Shown here: positions 60,802 through 64,000 of the stretch, one piece after another
How positions within the stretch are numbered: the first letter of the stretch is position 1
Layout of the letters: every line of letters starts with the position of its first letter
Origin: Tolypeutes matacus
Taxonomy: Eukaryota > Chordata > Mammalia > Cingulata > Chlamyphoridae
Assembly: GCA_026826555.1 (NCBI GenBank)
Contig: JAKSZT010054334.1
Coordinates: forward strand, 35,036,055-35,100,054
Direction: 5' to 3'
DNA length: 64,000 nt
Program-made: the position numbers and the translations under genes
Notes under the pieces: model-generated
Databases searched by the model: none
What the model was told of the DNA's origin: nothing
The model's input: the letters and a program-made list of their open reading frames with translations, nothing else

Positions 60802-60893
60802 GGGAAATGGATGTGGCTCAAGAGGTTCGGCGTCCTTCTACCATATGGAGAAACCGGGGTTCGATCCCCGGTACCTCCCGGTAAAAAAAAAAA
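60802..60893 (+). mobile_element. Very short young DAS SINE (tRNA-like head plus poly-A)
   Basis: Only about 80 bp of head, with GTGGCTCAAGAGGTT (A box region) and a perfect B box GGTTCGATCCC at 60858-60868, then CCGGTACCTCCCGGT and a poly-A tail. Flanked by a perfect 13-bp duplication AAAAAGATATTGA (60789-60801 and 60894-60906). It lacks the long GC-rich body of the copies at 41 and 50 kb, so it belongs to a different, minimal subfamily, and looks recent. Not a tRNA gene: there is no cloverleaf-closing acceptor stem. Confidence 0.93.
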
Positions 60894-61059
60894 AAAAAGA
60901 TATTGAAGAATCTGTTTTCAAACTGATGCATTATTACTTTCCAGTCAGTTTAAGGTGAAATCTCCACTTATGTAGCTTTTGTGAAAGTTTATTTATAAGA
61001 AAATAACAGAGAATATTGGAATTTTAAATTTGGATGATATTTCAGAGCTTGTCTTGTTC

Positions 61060-61150
61060 AACTTCTATTTTTTTAAAAACTGAGGACCTGGAAGCCTGAA
61101 GAAGTTGTTACTTGCCCAAGTAGCTGAAACTAACTAGACACCCTGGCATT
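61060..61150 (-). repeat. MIR-like remnant
   Basis: AAACTGAGGACCTGGAAGCCTGAAG then GTTACTTGCCCAAGTAG resembles the MIR core complement. Confidence 0.45.
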
Positions 61151-61189
61151 TTCTTTATATATCCCAAAGCATTAAAAAAATGTTGTGCA

Positions 61190-61690
61190 ACTGTTTAGTT
61201 CTCTATTGCTGTGTTATTACCCCAAAGTGAGTGGCTTAAAAAAAACACTAACTCACAGCTTCTGTGGGTCAAGAATCTGGGTACAGCTTAGCTTGATGAC
61301 TGGCCCCAGGTCTCTCATGAGTTGCACTCAAGTTATTGGGCAGGGCTGCAGCCTCTAAAATCTCAACTGAGAGGGGTGGGGGGGAATCTGCTTGCAAGCC
61401 AACTCATGTGGTTGTTGGCAGACCTCAGTCCATTGTCATGTGTACCTCTCCACAGCGCTCACTCACGACATGACAGCTGTCTTGCCCCAGAGCAAGTAAT
61501 GCAAGAGTGAGTGAGAGAAATGGAAGCTACAGACGTTTTATAACCTAATCTTGGAAATGACATTCCATCACATTTGTTGTATTCTATTTGTTAGATTCAA
61601 CTCAGACTCAAGGGGAAGGGATTAGACAGGCCGTGAAAAACTGGAGCTCAGGAATCATCAGAGACCATCTTAGAGGCTACTACACGCCTA
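61190..61690. repeat. Old LTR-like interspersed repeat (MaLR/ERVL type likely)
   Basis: The common mammalian repeat beginning TTTAGTTCTCTATTGCTGTG and GTGGCTTAAAA, continuing TTCTGTGGGTCAAGAATCTGGG, CATGTGGTTGTTGGCAG, GTGTACCTCTCCACAGCG, TGACATTCCATCACATTTG and CAGAGACCATCTTAGAGGCTAC. I recognise the repeat but not its family name with certainty. No viral gene sequence is attached; it looks like a solitary copy. Confidence 0.65.
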
Positions 61691-61699
61691 CTACAAGCC

Positions 61700-63160
61700 C
61701 ATAGAAAATACTCCCTAAGTACTTGTCAAATAAATTGATGTATTTATTTATTATCTAACTGTTTACAGATAAAACATCTCCCAGATAATGAAATTGGAAC
61801 ATGGACTCTTGATTAACAATAGTATTCTATTTTTGTTATTTTTACTGATTTTGTACTTGATTATACAAGAGTGTGTCCTTGTAATTATTATCTAGTATTA
61901 AGTATTAAAGACTAAAAAGGCCAGATAGTTCAAACAAAATATATGTGCGCACACTCATACATGCAGAAAAGAGAGGGAAAGAAACAGAGTGAGAATTATA
62001 AAGCAAATACGGCAAGATATAAACAGTATATTTCGTGAAGGAATATGTATAAATTCTTCATACAATTCTTGAAGCTAGTCTGTAAGTTTCAATAATTTAA
62101 AAGTAAAATGTGTAAAAAGGGATTTCATTGTCAGATGCTATAATAATACAAAGATCATGAGATCTGATAAGCCACATTTATTTTAAAGATGAACCTTTAA
62201 AAACTGTGTTCAGATAGGTCAACTTTGGGATAAGATATTTTGTGAATTGGTACTTCGTTATCACTCTTTGTTTTAAGTTGGTGGAGATTATGTGATGTCA
62301 GAACTCTCTTCCACATTGCTGAACCTCTCAAACTTTTGCTTTAAGCTTCTAGAGTATGTAGGATATCAAAGCTCTCCTCTTTGTCAAAAGAAAGAACTAT
62401 ATTCTCAATTTGAGCAAGACAAGAGCAAGATGATCTGTGATGCTAATTGCCACAAGATGACATTTTCTCAGAGAGTAGGGTCTTGATGCCCAAAGGAATA
62501 TTTTTGTTTGTTTGTTCGATCTTTGATTTATTGTCTTTTCAAAAATATGTATCGATGTTAAGCCATTGGAATCACATTGTTTGTTTGTTTCTCAAATAGT
62601 CATTCTACCCAAAACGTTACTATTTCTTGACCTTACCTGTGTATTGAGGTAAACTGGCTTTATGCAATTCCTCCACTGTGTAAAGTGATAAATGAATGAA
62701 TGAATCAGAAAATCTATTCACATATAGCTGGAGCCATGCAGACCAAGATGAGTATTCCATTGAAAAAATTTGCAGGAAAACATGCACATGTACACACACA
62801 CACTCAGAACAATTTCAGTTATATAAATGGAAGAATGGCATGGCTAAGGGAGTAATGATGGAAGACAAATTGACTAACTATTAAGATTAGCTATTTAACA
62901 ATCAGTACCACTCTCTCTAGTTGAGATGAGATTGGGTTTTTCAGCCATACATCCCAGTCTAGCACATTATCTATGTTCAATAAATACTGGTCACAAAAAT
63001 GTATGCATTGCTGGTTATTTAATATATGAATTTAAAAAAAACATCCAAATATTGTCAAGCATAATGTTGAATCAAATACACATGGGGTTAATAGAACTTA
63101 AAATTGAATATGTGTGTGTGTGTATACATATCCATAGTGCTTTTTTTCATGGACAGTTTC
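61700..63160. other. Plain AT-rich intron
   Basis: No clear repeat other than short CA/GT runs (62792-62803, 63111-63124). Open frames have no domain. Confidence 0.4.
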
Positions 63161-63164
63161 TAAG

Positions 63165-63250
63165 AATTGTGAAATCATAGACTCTAAAGCTGAAAGAAAC
63201 CTCAGGTGGTCGTCTGGTTCTATGCTTTTCTTCAAGAGACAAGCAATTAC
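63165..63250 (+). repeat. L3/MIR3-like remnant
   Basis: GTGAAATCATAGACTCTAAAGCTGAAAGAAACCTCAGG is a typical landmark of old CR1/L3-type repeats; only this part is clear. Confidence 0.5.
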
Positions 63251-63414
63251 TGTCCCCATGATCTATTAAGCCACATTTTCTTTAGTATGTGACAGCTAAG
63301 GTGATACTGATAAAAAATATTGCTCTTTTTTCTTAAACATTTCACATGCACGTAGATGTTTAACAAGTGCCTTTTCAGAGCTATTATGAGGAAAACACTA
63401 GCAGCCTTGGTCTG

Positions 63415-63690
63415 GAAGAGTAATTTATGACGGTCGGGTAGATGGCGCCCAAGATCACCTTGATCACATGGGCTGTGCCATAGCCCTACCCTGCAAGGCA
63501 GCCTCTCTTTAACCCTGGTGACAAGTGTGATAAAAAAAAAATGACATCAGTCCTCTTTTTGCAGCTTATTCAGGGTTTCTTCTTCTAGTACCTGCTACCT
63601 CTGATCATCTGTCAGTAAGTTAACAGAGGAGGGAGTGGAAGGAGAAACTACAGAGCAGCCAGAGAGTGTCAAAGGAGAGCAGTTTATAGA
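63415..63690. promoter_or_regulatory. Candidate conserved non-coding block
   Basis: Repeat-free and higher in G+C, with four CpGs close together (GACGGTCGGG, GGCGCCC at 63430-63450), GATCACCTTGATCAC and TTTGCAGCTTATTC. Composition resembles a conserved enhancer; no open frame. Confidence 0.33.
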
Positions 63691-64000
63691 AGGCTTTGTG
63701 TCTATTACTCCCCACCCTTTCTTCTCTTTTGGTTCATTAACTAAAAGTGTGAAAAGGTGAGGGACATGAATTTAACTTGTTCTGACATTAGTTAGGGACA
63801 GGGAAGTGTGGCAGGTACCATAATATTTCTGCCCCAGAGAGAGGTAATTGGAAAATGTGTTGTGTGGTTAGGAGTTGTAATGAAAAATAAGGGAACGATC
63901 AGGGAGAACAGAGGAATCAAATGATAAGCATAAAGACAAGTGTGATAAAGTTTTTAGCCATTTGCAAAATTGAGAGATACTATCAAGGCTGTGCAAACAC

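Larger units (their letters stand above)
3233..64000 (+). other. DACH1: Following DACH1 intron, at least 60.7 kb
   Basis: No part of the next dachshund exon (DETPLST...) was found in any frame, so everything downstream of the donor is interpreted as a single intron. DACH1 is known to span several hundred kb with very long introns, so this size is expected. A nested gene or non-coding RNA cannot be excluded, but I saw no open frame with protein-family features apart from repeat-derived ones. Confidence 0.7.

Noticed and set aside
60802..60893. tRNA gene
   Set aside because: A and B boxes are present but there is no acceptor stem or cloverleaf; the A-tail and target-site duplication show a SINE.
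1..64000. A new multi-gene system
   Set aside because: Only one exon of a known gene is visible; the remaining content is intron, repeats and candidate regulatory DNA.

Overview
This is a piece of a vertebrate, certainly mammalian, nuclear genome: AT-rich, CpG-poor, almost free of open reading frames and scattered with interspersed repeats. At least seven SINE insertions have the sequence of the tRNA-derived DAS SINEs of Xenarthra (a head like 'GTGGCTCAA', a B box like GGTTCGATCCC, and 'ACCATATGGGAGG' between them). I therefore infer a xenarthran, most likely an armadillo (Dasypus). Older repeats shared by all mammals (L2, MIR, L3/CR1, L1M, a Tigger element and a hAT-Charlie element) are also present.

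One protein-coding exon is recognisable: positions 3095-3232 on the + strand, flanked by a canonical AG acceptor and GT donor, both in phase 1. Its product (containing NQMLMGLSPNVLPGPKEGD and MHIEK) belongs to the dachshund family and is best matched by DACH1. The following intron starts at 3233 and I see no further DACH1 exon to the end of the window. The rest is therefore read as one very long DACH1 intron, with the end of the preceding intron at 1-3094. A huge intron fits the known structure of DACH1.

Layout: 1-3.1 kb, preceding intron with an old L1M fragment; 3.1-3.2 kb, exon; 3.2-9.7 kb, plain AT-rich intron; 9.8-10.0 kb, first DAS SINE; 10.4-11.8 kb, candidate regulatory blocks; 12.9-13.1 kb, polypyrimidine tract; 13.4-17.3 kb, MIR, L2, two dimeric SINEs and a Tigger remnant; 18.7-19.0 kb, candidate regulatory block; 21.5-22.6 kb, L2; 23.7-23.9 kb, dimeric SINE; 29 kb, L1 3' end; 31.1-31.4 kb, candidate block; 33.5-37 kb, a repeat-poor stretch containing the strongest candidate conserved element (33495-34158), which keeps about fifteen CpGs; 37.5-41.3 kb, MIR, hAT and a young SINE; 41.9-43.3 kb, a second repeat-poor stretch rich in palindromic motifs; 44.9 kb, a three-copy 50-bp repeat; 47-49.1 kb, polypyrimidine tract, MIR, L1 and an L2 ORF2 remnant; 50 kb, young SINE; 52-55.5 kb, L2, L3, MIR and L1M; 56.4-57 kb, candidate block; 60.8-61.7 kb, a very short young SINE and an LTR-like repeat; 63.4-63.7 kb, candidate block.

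I found no undescribed multi-gene system. The most interesting content is non-coding: several motif-rich, repeat-free blocks that look like intronic long-range enhancers, as is known for the DACH1 locus. Conservation itself cannot be seen from one sequence, so all enhancer calls are inference.
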